DNA from: Nageia nagi
Taxonomy: Eukaryota > Pinophyta
Length of the DNA stretch: 64,000 nt
Assembly: GCA_050084985.1 (NCBI GenBank)
Contig: JBITNC010000001.1
Coordinates: 212,784,001-212,848,000, forward strand
Reading direction: 5' to 3'
Each line of letters starts with the position of its first letter. The stretch's first letter is position 1. Under the pieces are notes generated by a model. It ran no database searches. It saw nothing but the letters and a program-made list of their open reading frames with translations, and had not been told where the DNA came from. Shown piece by piece: positions 34,422 to 47,694 of the stretch. The position numbers and the translations under genes are program-made.

Positions 34422-37235
34422 TTGCCACATGTTTGGTGCAAAAGGGTGGATTGGGGAAATATACTCATATGCATAACAAAAGATTATTTTACAATTTATC
34501 CTTCACCAATTGATCCTTATAGTCATGATTTTTGTTCAATAAATGATTTTAATACATTTAAAAATCTCTCCACAAAAAATGTGCTTCTAGTACTTATAAC
34601 ACTTGCTATTTTTATATCATCTACTAGGTGGATCAATATGTGCACTTATATATCCATAAAAGTAATAAGAATTTTGTTTTAAAAAGTACAAACAATTTTA
34701 AAACTTCTTTGCACCATCTAAGTATTTTGCTCACATGTATCTCCTTTCCAGTTATCCACCTATTGATAAAAATATAATATCATCAAATGTATGCAAAAAT
34801 GATAGAAAAATTAAAAAAGAATAATAATTAAACACATGATATTTTTCATAGAGCAGTAGTACCATAACATGACATACCTTAGAAATATTGATAGTTGACC
34901 AATTGCCTTTTTTAGATATGGAGGTAAATTCCTACATCCATGAATTGAAAGTGGAAAAATATGTTGTACATAAAATTATGTATTGTGCAAGTAGTATTAA
35001 TCATTATATTTTGAAAAAAAATATATTTATACTAAAAAATTAATTTCTATAAACATAAAATATGAGATTACCTTTAAGAAGTTATGGTAATCATGAGATT
35101 TTAAATATGTTATTCTACCATCAGTAGTGAATGATTTTCTTAGAGTTGATCCATAATGAGTTGGTGTTGTAATATTTTTAATAATATTATGTATCATGTT
35201 CACTTCTTCTTTAGATATTATCAATGGTAAATGAGTGGGTGCTTTAATAATTCTATATGATATCCATAAAGCACAATTTATGTTGGTGTCTCTTAAATCA
35301 TTTCTTGCATTAACAATATCCAATTCTATAGTTGTTGTATACTAATATAAACAAGATGCAACATTCTTTACAATGTACATAGAATACATTAAATGTGCCA
35401 CTAATAAGTGCTTCCAATATGAAAGTTTATAAAATATTGATAATCTTTTCATACCTACAAAATATGTATAAAGTCAATCATTTAATTAGTAAAGTAATGA
35501 AATTGAAATATTATAAACGTGTTTTTTTATAATAACTAAACATAATGATATATTTTGTTAAAAACCATCTTTTGGTAAATCATCTTCACCAATAATAAAA
35601 TCATCTGGGTCTTCATGCCATTGTTACTCATCAAATCCTCCCCAACATATGTCTTCACTTTTTTGGTACTTTTCCCACCAATAAATAAGAATTGCATAAT
35701 TGATATTGGGGTTGTAATCAAACTCACTATCAAACTGTGATGAATTATGCTCATGAAATTCATGATCTATTAGCAAATATTTTCTATTTCCAAGGTATTC
35801 CATCTCCTCATGGCACTTGAATACCTTGCTTTGAGATTTTCTCCACACCATGGGCAAGCATGATAACCTTTTGTTTGAAGGCCTATAAAAAAAATTATTT
35901 AAGAAAGAATTATAATTAGGTAAGATAAAATCAAATATTTACAATGAGGATGATTTACTATACATTACATATGTAATAAATGTTATACATAATATATATA
36001 CCTGAATAAATAGTAAGACTTGGAAAGTTATGTATAGTCCAACATAGTATGCCACGTAGTGTGAATGACCTTTGTTGGATAGGTTTACTTATATCAATCA
36101 CACTATGAATTCCATTCCATAATTGCATCAATTCATCAATTAATGGTTCAAGGTATACATCCATATTTTTCACTGAATATTTTCTAGGAACTATAAGAGT
36201 CAACATCAACTGTTTATTTTTTTTATAAACATCCATGAAGGTAAGTTATAATTAACTATAATAATAGGCCACAATGAATAATTAGATAATTGTATGAAAA
36301 ATGGATTAACACCGTCAATTTCTAAACCCAATCTGACACCCTAAGTTCATGAAAAAATTTATATGGCCATGTATCCTTTATATGTCTCATTGCTCTACTA
36401 TTTGCAGGAATGTGTAATACATCATATGTACTTCTATGTTTTTCATACCAATCCATATAATGTGCAAGTGACTTACAATGAAATATTCGAATCAACCTAT
36501 GAATGATTGGAATTTGGTAGATAACCTTTTGAGTAATGATTTTCCCTTTTATTCCTTATCAGTATCTATTTGCACCACACTTTGGACATGTACTTAAAGT
36601 TGCATATGGTCCTACATACAATATGCAATCATTAATAAAAGCATGGTATGAATAAAAATCTACACCTACAGCCTTCAAAATTTTACATGTCTTTTTGCAT
36701 GAAGTAGGGAGGACATTATCATTTGGAAGAACCTTCTCTTTTAGTAACATATAATACCACAAATAATAATAAAATTGTTATATGAAATTATATAATATAT
36801 TAAATATCATTATGCTTTATATATTAGATGTTAAAAAAATATAAAACAATTAGAATGTTAATGGAAAATAAAAAATTACATCCTCAAGAAGATTAGTGAA
36901 ACTTCTATCTGACCATCCATGTTTGGCTTTTAAATTAATCAAAAGTAGGGTTATTAATAACATGTTCAAATGTGCTCCTTTATATAGAAGGGTTTTGGAA
37001 GCACTATAAAAGTTGTATTTTTCAAAGAAATCATCATCACATGTATGATGGGAATCATATAAATAGAATGTCAACTCAATCAATCATTCAATACATTTTG
37101 TTCTTGATGATCATTAATATCCTTTATTTCTTCACAATTATCATCATCATTATCTATATCAATGAATATATGAACAAGAGCTATTGGATTTTGGTTTGTC
37201 AAGAAATGTGTATAATCCTTAGCACTTACAAATGA
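34422..37235 (-). pseudogene. CACTA TNP2-type transposase with DUF4218 region
   Basis: Minus-strand fragments line up with plant TNP2/Transposase_21. 37083-36850 contains K-H-G-W-S-D-R-S-F-T-N-L-L. 36762-36559 has V-L-P-N-D-N-V-L-P-T-S, then I-N-D-C-I-L-Y-V and C-P-K-C-G-A-N-R-Y, a zinc-binding pair typical of TNP2. 36236-35958 has L-T-L-I-V-P, D-V-Y-L-E-P-L-I-D-E-L-M-Q-L-W and L-C-W-T-I-H-N-F-P. 35857-35624 continues it with Y-L-G-N-R-K-Y-L-L-I-D-H. 35323-35027 has L-K-S-H-D-Y-H-N-F-L, and about 34600-34450 has F-V-E-R-F-L-N-V-L-K-S, both DUF4218. Stops and frameshifts make the gene inactive. Confidence 0.85.
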
Positions 37236-37639
37236 TCTTGAGTAATGGTCATGACTATATGGTAATTTCTAATGTGGCTATCAATGAATTAGTTATTACA
37301 AATCATTAACAAATATATCATAATTTAAAAGTAAATTGTAATATTATTTTCTCACAAGTGTAATATATATCAATTTTTTCAAGGTGTGGTTACAAGTTTA
37401 TCATAATATCACTTATTATTAGGTGAATAAATGCATTACATTTTCAAGCTATAATAATATTTGCTAAGGAAAAATCATCAAATATCCATGATTATGTCAT
37501 TGTTTACAATATCCAACAAGTAACTATCAATAACTTTAACAATAACAACACTTCCAATAGTTTTGTAGATATAAGATAACATATTTTAAGAATTCATTAG
37601 AGTAACAAAGAATGTAATAATTTCCTACTATAATATTAT

Positions 37640-38195
37640 TCAATTATTACTAGAACAAGTTGCTTTATCTCGATCCTTTGGTCCTGGTTTAATTACTACG
37701 TTTAGATCTCCTAACTCCAAACATTTCTTACATAGAGGAATAAGTCTTCTAAAACTGTAGTATACTAATAGGTAATATCCAAGTTTAAGATTTGCAATAG
37801 GAACAACACACATAATTTTTTTCTTTTTTACTCATGAATTCTTCTTTGTCATGTGGAAATTCATGAAATTCATAATTTTCTAGAAATTTGCTACCTTTGG
37901 AATTCTTTCTGTATCTTGCAATATTTCCATGTAGCCTAGGTTGACCATCAATGTAATTATGATCATTACCTTTAAGTGTTGAAGAATTTCTATACATGCC
38001 ATATGTAAACATACTGAACAAAGAATATGTTAATCTTATCCATTCTTGATGAGTGTAAGTTGGCCATAAAATGGCATCAATGGTGGACTTATTATACCTA
38101 TATGAACTTTCACTGGTGATAATATGTGTAAGTCCATACCACCATTCCATAAAATTTCAAAAGGTTTGATTAAGAATGATTTACCACACTAAATG
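37640..38195 (-). pseudogene. Unrecognised conserved-looking gene, 3' part
   Basis: I do not recognise the family. A 121-codon open frame (38150-37785, in-frame stop just upstream) contains Y-R-Y-N-K-S-T-I-D-A-I-L-W-P-T-Y-T-H and L-T-Y-S-L-F-S-M-F-T-Y-G-M-Y. It goes on through H-G-N-I-A-R-Y-R-K-N-S-K-G and H-E-F-P-H-D-K-E-E-F to a C-C-S-Y-C pair. After a shift to another frame at about 37785 it continues with L-G-Y-Y-L-L-V-Y-Y-S-F-R-R-L, then L-C-K-K-C, then V-I-K-P-G-P-K-D-R-D-K-A. The two C-x2-C pairs would fit one zinc site. The DNA ends at 38195, exactly where the Tat element was inserted. The upstream part of the same protein lies at 55462-56085. Confidence 0.55.
38191..38195. repeat. 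Left target-site duplication AAATG
   Basis: Perfect match to 55457-55461, immediately outside the two LTR termini. Confidence 0.9.
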
Positions 38196-38981
38196 TGTTA
38201 ACACCTAAAAGTGGTCCCCTTAAAACATTCCCACTTAGGTGCAACTTTACATACATATTTAATCACATTGCAATTATATTTTACTTTATTATCACATGTT
38301 TCTTAGGTTATGTTCTTATTTTTATATTAGGTAGATCGAGATGACTTCAACCAATATTCAAAGGGTAAAATGATGATATTACACCTGATATAAATGTAAG
38401 CATCTCTAACCTAGGGAAAGCATGTCAAGATTACATCTTGATAGTTGGTATCCTACACTTAGGTGTTTCTAAGTGCTACCTATTGAGATTGGAATCTTGT
38501 TACCACTCAAGGATATATATATTATCCACTTTCATGATCATATGCTCAGTTCAACTTATCATCATCTCTACTATCATTGATATTTATTGGCAAACCTCAT
38601 TCTTCAGGAATGTTCATGCCTATGGTAGCATTTATGCTCACATTAAGCTCTTAGAGATTGGCACCTATGCTAGTATTTCTTTTGTAGTTAGCCTTAGGGT
38701 TCACACAACAAGGTCACTACTTTTCAATAAGTTCATTCTTCATATCCTTGACTTTAACATAGGTACTTATCTTTCACTTGATTCCTTTCTTTTTAGTGCA
38801 TGTAATTTGTTTTACATATTAACATCAATGTTATCTTGATATTTTATTAATGCATTGTTATATTCCCCTATTCATGTATATTTATTTGAGTTAATTAGCT
38901 TGAATAAATTATATAGTAAATATTTGTGTATTTAGTTCATTTAGAGTAAAACCCTAGGTGATACCAAAATACATATCAACA
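38196..38981 (+). repeat. 5' LTR of the Tat element
   Basis: Aligned with 54596-55456 over its full length. The longest shared words include ATAAATGTAAGCAT, TTATCCACTTTCATGAT and AGGTGATACCAAAA. It lacks the triplicated segment present in the 3' LTR. Confidence 0.9.
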
Positions 38982-39116
38982 TATTGGTACCCTCCTTCTA
39001 TAGCATTTTATTTCTCTTAATTAGGGTTAGAATATAAGTGCTCTCGAACCTACCCATGTTTTTACATTAAGAACCCTAGTGTTCTTGATGGTATTTGATC
39101 AAATGATTTTATTAGT

Positions 39117-39969
39117 ATGAAAAAAATGGAAAACATAACTCCCGAAGTCTTGACCAAATATATGGTATTGCTTAAGTTTCAAGCTCTCATTATGAAAGAA
39201 TCTACACTTGTAATCCACATCATTAATCAACCCAACATGGATGCAAACATTAGTGTGAATGCTTCCATCATCACCAATGCTAATAGTAGCATGAACATTG
39301 GAAATCATGCATCCAATTTAGGTACCTTCACCAATGAAGAATTCAGACATCTTGAGTCTTAGGTTGCACAGCTCAGGAGCAAATTTGGAGTTCATGTAGA
39401 TCAAATAGAAAGTAAGGGTAACCCATTGAGCATGAAGATTTAAAAAATACTCCTTATCAATACAAATAAAGATCCCAAATTAAAAAAATTCAATGGTGAT
39501 ATCGATCTTATCACTCATCTTTAGAGTTTTGAATACATCATGGAGCTTAAATGTGGGGTTAATGATCATTTGAAAGCAAAGGATTTTCCAATGAGTTTAA
39601 ATTCTAAAGCTCATAAGTGGTTTCATAGCTTGGAACCAAGGTTCTATAATATCATATTAGTAAATGAAGGATCAGTTCAAAGCTCACATCAGATACAATA
39701 TGAAGAAATTGATTGATTTGATAGACTTTATCCATTGCAAGAAAGGATAAACAAAGAGGTTGGATAAGTTTACTCCTAGATTCATCAAGCTTTGGAGGTC
39801 CATTGAAAAAAAGATGGAAGAAAGCTTCATTGCAAAGGTATTCCTTGAAAATATTTTTCCTATTCTTGGTGAAAAAGGGATTGAGCATGTTAATGGTTTC
39901 TTTATGCATACGGTTCATTTGCTTATTAAGAAAGAAGAATTCTTAGTAAGGTCTAATCAGGGTAAATTT
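39117..39969 (+). pseudogene. gag: gag (capsid part) of the Tat element
   Basis: After an N-terminal Asn/Ser-rich stretch (N-A-S-I-I-T-N-A-N-S-S-M-N) the frame shows S-L-N-S-K-A-H-K-W-F-H-S-L and then K-D-Q-F-K-A-H-I-R-Y-N-M-K-K-L. These follow the Retrotrans_gag pattern of 'L-x-G-x-A-x-x-W-F-x-x-L' and 'W-x-x-L-x-x-x-F'. A further 60 codons (39769-39963) remain open. Stops at about 39525, 39660 and 39748 break it. Confidence 0.7.
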
Positions 39970-39999
39970 TAAGCATGATTTATAGCAATTTTGCTATTT

Positions 40000-42690
40000 T
40001 TAAGATTTCAAACATATTTTTAAAATTTAAATGATTTTTAAAATAACCAAATATTTATTATTAGGAATTTTTACTTAAACTTGAATAGCCAAAAATAGAT
40101 AATTATTTTAAAAATAAGGATCCCGAATAGCCAACCTCAAGAATCTAAGCAATATAAGAATAGCCAAAAAACTATAGTAAATAATAATCCTTATCATGAA
40201 ATAGTAAAAAAATTATAATCATTATTTTATGAACTTGAGGAATAGTCAAACCTTTATAAATAGTTAGATATATACAAAAAAATATTATAATATCTTAGAA
40301 GTCAATGTAGGAATCTAGGATTAAAAGTTTCCCTCCAATTGAAGGCTTAGATTGCCAAAAAATCTCATTGGTCGATTGGCAAAAAAATGCAAAAAATTCA
40401 CTTTGCTTAGACCTTGAAATGCGAGACCTCAAAACCCTAACTAGGAAATAGGAACATTATTTCTAAGATCCATAGAATGTAATTATAGGTTTGTAGGCCT
40501 CCTTGAAACTTGAAGGTTTATTACAAGCCTACCTGAAACCTAAAGGTTTTTTATAAGCCCACTTTGTCACTTTCATTGCAAGCCCACCTAAAGGTAAAAA
40601 AAGTTTTATTCATTATAATATATGTTTTTCATTATTTGTTGTATGGTTTCTATAATTTTTTCATTATTTTTTACCAAAACTTCAATGCTACGAAATTTTC
40701 TCATATTTTTTTCATTTTTATCCATTATTATGGTTATGAATGATTGATAAACATATATGAAAATTATAGGGGTATGGAGATGGCACCCAATATGTTTGAC
40801 AAGATGCCAACATATGAATGCAGTTTCATGGTTGTAATGTCTACAGGATATACATAGAATGGATTTTTCTACATAGAATCTACTATTGAGTAGACATAAT
40901 TATCAAATGTAAAGTCCAACTTTGTAAACTTTACACAATGTTATGGAAGGCATATGAATTAATTAATAAAATGCATAATGCAAAAGTAGCTTCATGGATT
41001 GTAATACAATATGCAAAAAATAGTTTGATTCTAATTATTCTTAAATAGATGTAATGATCAGGTGTAATACCAACTCTACAACCTTTGCATAATGTATATA
41101 ATGTGTAGAGAACATATACAAAATATTTGATAACATGTAGTATACAAAAGCAATTTTATGGAATGCATATTCATAGGAAATGCACAAAATGGGTTCTCTC
41201 ATCTCTAAAGTGGGTCTATAAGTTTTTAAGTAGGTAAGAGTTAAATATAAAAACAAACTCTTTAGTCCTTTCCTACATTTTCTTGCAAACGAAAACAATT
41301 TATTCTCTCGCAAACTAAAATAATTCAATGAAAGAGCTTGTAGCTTTGCTTTGTTTGCTTGTAGAAAAAATAAAAATTATGTAGTGGAAAATTAGTCAAT
41401 TTTTTCATTATAAAATTTCACACATTTTGTACTTTTAAATGTGACCAAGTGAACATGGAGATTAATGGAATAATCTCAAAGTTAAATGTAATCTACATCA
41501 TCTTTTTTCATTAATATAACTTAATTTTATTTGCCCAATCTCTTTTAAAATATAAAATGCTATATTTGATTTTATTTTGAAAGGAATTAATGAAAGGTGA
41601 TTTGAAAAATGAAGAAAAAAAGCAATATTAGTAAATTTTGTAAACGATGTGATTACTAGAGTGATAATCAATAAATAATGTTTCCTTTTTTTATTATTGA
41701 TTCAAATAATTACAACTACATATTATTGCCTTGTTTGTATCTATTTTTCTAAATTTGGTTTTGGATAAATAAAATAGGGTAAACATGATTTTTTTAACAA
41801 GTTAGCTATATATATACTAGAAGAAGTTGATATAGCTCAAGAGGAAGTCGATATAACTCTAGAAAATTTGGAACAAGATAGTACAAGAGGGGAAGGTTGG
41901 TTTGTTGGTTGCTTTAAGACAAAAATAAATTTGAAGTGATAGTATAGAAATTTGAGAATAATGTTATTAATATAAAATTATTTCATAGGTTTCATATGTA
42001 GTTTTATGGAAGATGATCTAATGGTTAGTACACAAGATGATACAACTCAAAAACTTCAGGAACAAGTTGATATAAGAAAGCAAGTTTAGTTTGCTAATTG
42101 CTTGAAGTCAAAATGGATGAAATGTAACTTGTAATAAACTATAAAAATTTGACAATAATGTTATTGATATAAAATAAATTCATAGGTCACAGGTTTGATG
42201 GGTAATGCACCCATTCTTTCAATAGTTTAGGACAATAATAAAAAAAGAAAAACTTTAGATTCCTATTTCAACAAGCCACAAATTTCTAGATTAAAAAAGA
42301 GAAAATATTTAATTATAGGTACTTTAAATAAAATCCAAATTATTATAAGTATACTAAAATCTAGATCAATATCCCTTGGTTGGTGCAAGCTTGGTTGTTT
42401 TCCCTTTTTTTATCTCCTTACCATGAATTTAAGTTTAGAAACTATTTTTGTAAACTAAAGAGCCATATTTATAACTAGAAACCATTAATAAAATCAATAA
42501 TGTTGATATACCTCAAGAATTTATACATGTAGATGATAAAAATTCTTTGAATGAAAGAGTTTTGGCCTAGTTAGGTTTTGACAATCAATAAACAAATCTA
42601 GAGATCACATTAAATAATAATGACTCATGTAAAAATGAAAATTCCTTTAAATAGTCTACCCAAAATACACAAAAAAATAAAACTGCTCAA
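40000..42690. other. AT-rich sequence between gag and the hAT transposase
   Basis: The phrase AATAGCCAAAAA and variants recur at about 40084-40160. The phrase AAGCC(C/T)AC(C/T)T recurs at about 40530-40590. At 41840-42000 and about 42030-42190 a segment is repeated with an offset of about 190 bp (GAACAAG..., then AATAATGTTATT(A/G)ATATAAAAT, then TTCATAGGT). This looks like an exon plus intron duplication near the start of the hAT gene. The hAT left terminus could not be fixed. Confidence 0.4.
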
Positions 42691-42699
42691 AAACAAGTT

Positions 42700-44890
42700 A
42701 TTGAGGACAAAGGCAAGTGGGTAAAAGGGATGGCTTTTAAGTTTAAGTGGGTAGCTGAATTTCCTTTCATTGAGACTAAAATTCTAGAGGATAGGAGTGA
42801 ACCTACATAATGTAAATGTATTATATGTTGTTGGAAATTATGTAGAGTTAATACCATCCAATTTAAGCATGAAAATATTCAAAAGCATTGTGGAAAAATA
42901 TATAGACCTATGAAAGGACTAGATGGTAAAGTAATAAATGGACTAGATGGTAAACCACTTAGAGAAATATAGTATAAATTTGAAGATAAATATAATCATA
43001 GAAAATATGCTTTAGAATATGCTAAATTTCAAAAAGAGTAAGAAAACATCTAGAGGATTGGAGCACACATGTCAACCCATTTCAAAAAATGAATAAGGCT
43101 AACTTGTTAGCTAAGTAGATATAGTTTCACATAATTTTACATATTCTTAAAAAGGTTAGGCCTATTTCAGACTTTGTAGATTATAAGGTGTTATATCAAT
43201 GTATTAGGTTAATGAACATGCCTCATTCCCATTGATTAGAAACTAGTGCATGGGAAATAGTAGATTACTTAGTAATGATAGAGGTAGAAGATTTGAAAAA
43301 ATATGTATTCAATGCACAATTCATTTCATTATTTATTAGTGAGGTTACAACTATTGACAACACATCATGGGTGTGGACTCCTTGTACAATTTTGAGAAAC
43401 TAATAAGAGTCTCACATCTTTTATATATTGATAAAATGAATGAGAACTATAATGTAAAAACATCTTTATAGTTTGATTTTATCCCATTTGAAAGAGATTG
43501 TTGGTATGGATGATTTTTTCAATTGGAAAAAAGCTAATTTATGTAGGTTATGATGGAACCTCAGTTATGCATGGTGTGAGGAATGGCCTTTATGTCAAAA
43601 TTAAATCAGTAAGTGCCTCTTATATAATTCCAATACATTACATGGCACATAGAACGAATCTTGCCTATAAAATTATTAGCAATTATGATAGTGTAAAAAA
43701 TGTTGAGAATTTAATACATGAGTCCCATGTATTCATAGGTAAAAGCCCAAAAAGATTAAGGGGATTTCAAGCTTTTACTGTAGATATTATATAAGGGAAA
43801 AGGCTACTCAAAGATGTAGAAACAAGATGGATATCTCTATTTGAACCAACAATAAGGGTGCATAGGGAGTATAAATCTCTAGCAGGTTATGTGTGCATGT
43901 AAATAAGAGATCTATTGAAAAGGCCAAGGATCTTTTGGATCAATTGATAGATTTGGAATCATTATTAAGTTTAATAGGTATGAATACCATGTTTCAATTA
44001 TTAAATAGCTTGATGAAACATGTTAATATATATATATGAAAATTTGACTTTGCCAACAATTGAATATGTTATACATTTTAGATGCAAGCTATGATGATAA
44101 ACATTTTCAAGATTAGAGAATGCTAATTGATATTAAACATCCAAATAGTTACTTAAATTTTGATATTAATTATTACCTTTGTTTAAATGTAAATGGAAGA
44201 ATGATTCCAATGCATATCTATTAGAGATATGAATATATAGTTGGCTTAGAGTTTGAAGAAATAAAAGTTTAGGGATTACTTCAATTTGAAAGAATAGTTA
44301 TAGCTATATGATCTAATTTAGGGAATATTAGTGTGACATTAGAAAGTGAAATTAGGAAAAGAATTGGTAGATATGAATTAATTGAAGCAATGAGTGTTAT
44401 CTACCAAAATTTTTGGAATCCTTCAAATGGGTTAGAACTTATCAATAATACTTTTACAAGATTTATAGATGTTCTGATTACCCATTTTTGTAAACCTCAT
44501 GAAGTCAATAGTATGCTATTTGATGGTATTTTGAATAAAGATTTATTAGATAGATAGTCATACAATTTTGCACTCACCATGCTTGCATAGTATAAGAAAT
44601 TACCTGATCCACATGCTATAGGTGTCATTCATTCACTACAAGATGAAATGTATATTGGTCCTATATTGAGAGAAGATATCAATGAATATTATCATTTGTA
44701 TGAATTGTGTCAAATAATGATATTGGAATCAATAGAGGATGAAAGAGTTTCCAATGCATTATCATTCATTAAATCAAAACAATGAAACAAATTGGAAAAG
44801 TACTTGGATAATTTCATGAGGTTGTATGTGTCATACTACTCTGTTGCTAATTTTCTAATGGATAGGATGTTAGAAGATTAGAATTTTATG
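42700..44890 (+). pseudogene. BED-type hAT transposase, decayed
   Basis: A BED-like zinc finger comes first (42710-42910: K-F-K-W-V-A-E-F-P-F, then C-I-I-C-C-W, then H-E-N-I-Q-K-H). The RNase H-like core follows. About 43330-43390 has E-V-T-T-I-D-N-T-S-W-V-W. 43540-43790 has Y-V-G-Y-D-G-T-S-V-M-H-G-V-R-N-G-L, H-Y-M-A-H-R-T-N-L-A-Y and S-P-K-R-L-R-G-F-Q. 44333-44557 belongs to the late insertion/C-terminal part. At 44735-44890 the dimerisation region shows V-E-D-E-R-V-S-N-A-L-S-F-I-K-S-K. The transposase would cut and paste the element with 8-bp duplications. Stops are scattered throughout and the terminal repeats were not identified. Confidence 0.8.
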
Positions 44891-44999
44891 ACATAAAGGA
44901 GAGGTTTGAGTACTAAAATAGTCACAAAAGTCAATCTCAATGATGAATTTGAAAATGGAATAAATAATACCAGTGTGAATGAGGAGTAAAACCTTGAAG

Positions 45000-46240
45000 G
45001 GTTATTTAAATTATTTAGCTTTTTTAGCTATGATAGACTACTATTTGTAGCACTTAATTAATCATAATGGTATTTATTTATTTGTTAATTTGATCATTTA
45101 TTTCAGCTATTTTCACTTATATTTCATTTCAAAATTTTATTTCATCTTTTAGATATTTGTCAATTCAAGGTTTTGTTTCAACTATTTTTCAATTTTTTTA
45201 AAATTTTCTTTCAACTATTCTAGAATTTTACAGCTTGAGGTGATTCTAGTACATCACATCTAGGATTCAATCATTATTTTATAGTTTCAAATATCCATTG
45301 GTGACTTTGAAACTAATTTTTAACTTAAGAACCACTAAACTTCTAATTTTGGAAGCAAAATTGAGTTATCAGGTTCTCCAAAAATATATAAAGAGTAGGG
45401 TTGAAATTTGACATTCGTATTGAAAGTTTTTAGGATTTTTGAATTTTTTTATAACTATTTTTATTCTCCAACCATCACATATGGAGGTTATATATTTTTT
45501 ATTACCATAAAAAATATGTATAATAGTAAAAAAATTTAAAATATCCATCTTTGATATTGACATAAAAGATAATTTTATTATATTATTAATATATTTAGAA
45601 TATAAAAGAATTTAAGTGTATATTTATGGGAATTATAATATTAAAATCATAAAAAATTATTGATGGGAAAAGGTAAATGTCAAATTTTAACCTTGCTTAG
45701 CATGCTCCAAAATTAAGTGATGTTAATGCTCTAAAAAATGCCAGGTTATCACTTTCTAGCTCTTTTAAAATAAATGAATGGATGATGGGCTCAAGTTCAC
45801 CATCGATGTTGATATTGACATGCATATATACTATATTTCAAAATGTTACATCAAACAATTGGGTGCAATATACAAGAGATCTCACATAATGGCAATTTCC
45901 TTTCTAGGAAAGAGGAGGTGAAGTCGACTTAGGAAACATAAATAGAAATCATTCACTTGGTGCAGAATGGAAACTATCACATCAACTATCATAGAATAAT
46001 AAATATGTATTTTATTATATCTTAGGAATCAAGATGTGTTTTCAAATTTGCATTATAAAATAATGCTTCAAAATACTAGGGATTTATGTTCATGAATTAC
46101 AAAATCATACCATGTGGTGAGATCCTAATGAGTAAAAGAGGTGGCAAATTTAAGTACTCATAGTAGATGTTGTTAATACTACTATACCTACATTATTGGA
46201 GATTCCTATTCAAATAAAATTAGTTGTAGAGACCTAGTGA
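45000..46240. other. Non-coding, right side of the hAT insertion
   Basis: AT-rich sequence with poly-T patches at 45100-45230. I could not find the hAT right terminus or an 8-bp duplication, so the border between hAT and the Tat element lies somewhere in this stretch. Confidence 0.4.
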
Positions 46241-46249
46241 TTGTACTCC

Positions 46250-47690
46250 CATGGGTGGACATAAGCAAAACAAAGAACCAACAACTATGTAGGAGTTAAA
46301 AAAGGAAAAAGATGTGGTGGAAGTATTAGAAAAATGACACTTGATGAGCTTATTTGAGATGTTACATTGGTTAGATGATGCTTTGGCTATGGAATTTATA
46401 GAAAAATTTAAGGCTAATTCTATCAATCTTAGGGGACATACGATTCCAATCATTGAGAAAATAATTATTGTGGTATCAAGTCTTCCAATGGAGGGAAATA
46501 GTTTTACTGAGTGATATCATTATGATGCCCTCATAAAAAACTTTCATGGGCCAAGAGAACCTCATGCAAAATTATACATTAGTGATGCACATTCTTAGGG
46601 CATTAAATGTGATACTCTATTGAAGAAATTGGCTAAAGTTGCATACTGGGCAATGAAGTACTTGATATATGATGGATAATATGGCACACTCATGGGACAC
46701 CATATGAAGTTGTTGATATTTCTAAGTTATGGGATCCTATACTAATATAATATTCCTTAATTCCTTTATCACAACTTGCAAACTATGGCATGAAAATCCT
46801 AAGCAAAGAAAATGAAGAAATTTGGGAGCCCTTAAGAATTATGGTTTAATAATGTTATTATGTCGAAAGTACTTTATGCAACTACCTAATGGTTAGAGGT
46901 TATAGGAGACCTCATGTAGAGGAATCCTCATGTAGCATCTCACATACTAATGCACCACCTATTGATGATGCTCTATAAACCCTAGATGATAATCTTGGAG
47001 GTTATATTATTGAAATTACCCTCAATTATGAGTATACTCTAGAATTCATTAAAAAGACTTGTAGCCTTGGTAAGAATGTGCTACCAAGTACTCCACCAAC
47101 CATCCCTTACTCAAATATTAATAAGCTCATAAAGAACCTCATAGAATAAGCAAAGAAATCTCTAATTCAGATTTGTGAGTTACCATAGAAATCATAAACT
47201 CCTATGCTAGGCTGTAAGGCATCATACAATATAGAATTTGGGAGTCATGAAAAGGGGAATATGGATATTTAAATTGAATCCTTCACTAATGGTAAGGGCA
47301 TCATAATTGACCTTCATGCTAAGGAGACCATCGAGAACTCACACACATTTATCTTTCAATGGAGGTCTAGACAAAGAATGGACAAAGGTAACCCTATGAA
47401 TCTTGAGCCTTCCCATAAATGATAATACTTATTAAACAATAAAGAAGAGGACAAGAAATATCATATGAATTTTGAAGATATATACTCTAAGGAAAATGAA
47501 ATTCTAAAGGCAACAACACAAGTAGAGCTAGAATGAGCTAGAACTGGCTCTCCCATGGTTCAAAATAATTTAACCGAGTGTGCATATAATTTACATCACG
47601 AAGATAAACCTAAAGATAGAAAATCAACTAAAGAAATATATCCATTATTAATAAACCCTAGAAAAATATTTGAAGAATGTTTAGATTAAG
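46250..47690 (+). pseudogene. Unassigned coding-like stretch in the Tat element
   Basis: The plus strand holds a frame-shifted but protein-like sequence. It includes F-E-M-L-H-W-L-D-D-A-L-A-M-E-F-I, L-R-G-H-T-I-P-I-I-E-K-I-I, then H-G-P-R-E-P-H-A-K-L-Y-I-S and L-A-K-V-A-Y-W-A-M-K-Y. The composition and conservative reading suggest a real ancestral protein region upstream of the gag zinc knuckle. I cannot name the domain. It may be an N-terminal gag extension or an extra frame of this lineage. Confidence 0.4.
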
Positions 47691-47694
47691 GTTT

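Larger units (their letters stand above)
32850..37240 (-). mobile_element. Autonomous-type CACTA transposon, decayed, 5' end not found
   Basis: The low-coordinate terminus starts CACTACAAAAAAATGG, a classic plant CACTA end. The minus strand upstream of it carries TNP2 transposase, DUF4218 and DUF4216 regions in the order known for plant CACTA elements. The matching ...TAGTG terminus on the other side was not found up to 38195, nor beyond the inserted Tat element. The high-coordinate limit given is the last recognisable transposase sequence. CACTA transposase would bind the termini and cut the element out, leaving 3-bp duplications. Confidence 0.78.

Noticed and set aside
38438-38839. A 133-codon frame on the plus strand
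   Set aside because: It lies wholly inside the 5' LTR of the Tat element, is not open in the 3' LTR, and has a composition expected of translated LTR sequence.
46220-46453. Minus-strand 77-codon frame
   Set aside because: Shadow of the plus-strand coding-like region of the Tat element.
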